This document shows, in pieces, positions 63,042-64,000 of a stretch of 64,000 nt of DNA. The stretch lies in contig NZ_FXAF01000001.1 of NCBI RefSeq assembly GCF_900177415.1, positions 374,501 to 438,500 on the forward strand. The letters run 5' to 3'. The DNA comes from Xaviernesmea oryzae (lineage in GTDB: Bacteria; Pseudomonadota; Alphaproteobacteria; Rhizobiales; Rhizobiaceae). The notes under the pieces are model-generated. The model was not told where the DNA came from, made no database searches, and saw only the letters and a program-made list of their open reading frames with translations. Position 1 is the stretch's first letter. Each line of letters begins with the position of its first letter. A program made the translations under genes and the position numbers.

Positions 63042-64000
63042 ATGGATTATGTCAATCTGGGCCGCACGGGGCTCAAAGTGTCGCGCTTGGCTCTGGGTTG
63101 CATGACCTTCGGATCGAGTGGCTGGGCGCCTTGGGTGCTCGATCAGGAAGAGAGCGCCAAAATTCTCCGGCATGCGGTCGAACTCGGCATCAATTTCTTC
63201 GATACGGCGGACATGTATTCGCTGGGCAAGAGCGAGGAAATCGTCGGTAAAGTCCTGCTCGATCTCGTGCCGCGGCATAAGCTTGTCCTCGCAACGAAGC
63301 TCTACAATCCGATGAGCAGCGACGCGAATGACCGCGGGCTGTCGCGCAAGCATGTCTTCGAGGCCGTCGACGGCAGCCTGAGACGCCTCGGAACCGATTA
63401 CATCGACCTCTACCAGCTTCACCGGTTCGACTACGACACGCCGCTCGAAGAGACGCTGGACGCGCTGAACGACGTCGTACGCGCCGGCAAGGTGCGCTAT
63501 CTCGGTGCTTCCTCCATGTTTGCCTGGCAGTTCATGAAGGCGATAGGCCTGCAGCGCCAGCATGGCTGGGCGCCGTTCGTATCGATGCAGCCGCATTACA
63601 ATCTGATCTACCGTGAGGAGGAGCGGGAAATGCTGCCGCTTTGCCTCAGCGAAGGCGTCGGTGTCGTGCCGTGGAGCCCGCTTGCGCGCGGCAGGCTCGC
63701 CGGACGGGCGGACACCGACACGAAGCGAGGCCAGACCGACAACACGGCCCGCGCGCTTTATGATCGCTCCAGGGCCGCGGACGATGCGGTCATCGCAAGA
63801 TTGCGGAATGTCGCGGAGCGGCACGGCAAACCGATGGCGCAGATCGCCTATGCGTGGGTCGCGAGCCGCGCGGCAATCACGGCGCCCATTGTCGGGATCT
63901 CCCGTATCGAACAATTCGAAGATGCCGTGGCCGCGCTTGAGATCAAGCTGACCGATCAGGATGTCGCCGAATTGGAGCAGGACTATCTCCCAAAGCCGAT
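63042..64000 (+). CDS. Aldo/keto reductase (partial, runs off the window)
   Basis: An open frame from the ATG at 63042 (GAGGTG upstream) to the end of the window, at least 319 residues. The aldo/keto reductase tetrad is present: Asp and Tyr in FFDTADMYSLG, Lys in LATKLYN, and His in YQLHRFDYD. It resembles the YajO/Tas-type group. It is divergent from the GntR operon across a 181-bp gap. The substrate is unknown. Only the last few residues should be missing. Confidence 0.88.
   Translation, partial: MDYVNLGRTGLKVSRLALGCMTFGSSGWAPWVLDQEESAKILRHAVELGINFFDTADMYSLGKSEEIVGKVLLDLVPRHKLVLATKLYNPMSSDANDRGLSRKHVFEAVDGSLRRLGTDYIDLYQLHRFDYDTPLEETLDALNDVVRAGKVRYLGASSMFAWQFMKAIGLQRQHGWAPFVSMQPHYNLIYREEEREMLPLCLSEGVGVVPWSPLARGRLAGRADTDTKRGQTDNTARALYDRSRAADDAVIARLRNVAERHGKPMAQIAYAWVASRAAITAPIVGISRIEQFEDAVAALEIKLTDQDVAELEQDYLPKP

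Noticed and set aside
1..64000. tRNA/rRNA genes, CRISPR arrays, insertion sequences, phage or conjugation genes
   Set aside because: Looked for while reading; no cloverleaf, repeat-spacer pattern, transposase or terminal repeats were recognised. A covariance or IS search was not possible.

Overview
This window reads as chromosome or megaplasmid sequence from a soil or plant-associated alphaproteobacterium, most likely a Rhizobiaceae. The grounds are high GC, AGGAGG-type ribosome sites, many ATGA-coupled genes, the lpiA/acvB acid-tolerance pair at 22103-26046 (known from Rhizobium and Agrobacterium), and a dense load of solute-importer operons. No RNA gene, CRISPR array, insertion sequence or phage gene was seen.

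Layout. (1) 1-978: end of a probable 2-hydroxyacid dehydrogenase gene and a quinone-oxidoreductase-like gene. (2) 982-8165: a MarR regulator, a racemase-like gene, and a minus-strand operon of SRPBCC protein, aromatic-type acyl-CoA ligase, Ohr, thiolase-like protein, DUF35-SDR fusion and isatin-hydrolase-like cyclase. (3) 8570-13927: dipeptide-type ABC importer 1. (4) 13956-22043: an EthD-like gene, a partial polar amino acid importer, two MarR genes, two CrtI-like flavoproteins, and a second cyclase that strongly resembles isatin hydrolase. (5) 22103-26046: acvB and lpiA (mprF). (6) 26140-29851: indolepyruvate-ferredoxin-oxidoreductase-like iorAB. (7) 30181-35338: ABC importer 2, whose first ATPase gene is frameshifted. 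(8) 35452-43965: an operon for 2-aminobenzoyl-CoA (or salicylyl-CoA) monooxygenase/reductase plus beta-oxidation-type enzymes, a RidA protein and a thioesterase. (9) 44281-52374: ABC importer 3 with two M20 hydrolases. (10) 52395-62860: a GntR-headed operon for ABC importer 4 with several hydrolases. (11) 63042 to the end: an aldo/keto reductase cut by the window edge.

How the genes may work together (inference). Read in sequence, they spell a CoA-dependent route for an indolic auxin-type compound: acyl-CoA ligase; thiolase-like/DUF35 retro-aldolase giving isatin and acetyl-CoA; isatin hydrolase giving isatinate (2-aminophenylglyoxylate); IorAB oxidatively decarboxylating isatinate to 2-aminobenzoyl-CoA; flavin monooxygenase/reductase dearomatising it; RidA removing the amino group; and beta-oxidation to central metabolites. 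The enzyme that first oxidises the indole ring is not identified here.

A near-palindromic 16-bp sequence, consensus A[T/G]TTTA[A/G]nnnTAAA[A/C]T, lies at four separate promoters (8207, 14758, 35404, 44211), with weaker copies at 8388 and 1841. Two of the promoters share the layout TTGACG-N16-TATnnT with the operator over the -10 box. This ties the ligase operon, the monooxygenase operon, the amino acid importer and ABC importer 3 into one probable regulon, with a MarR protein of this window as the likely regulator.
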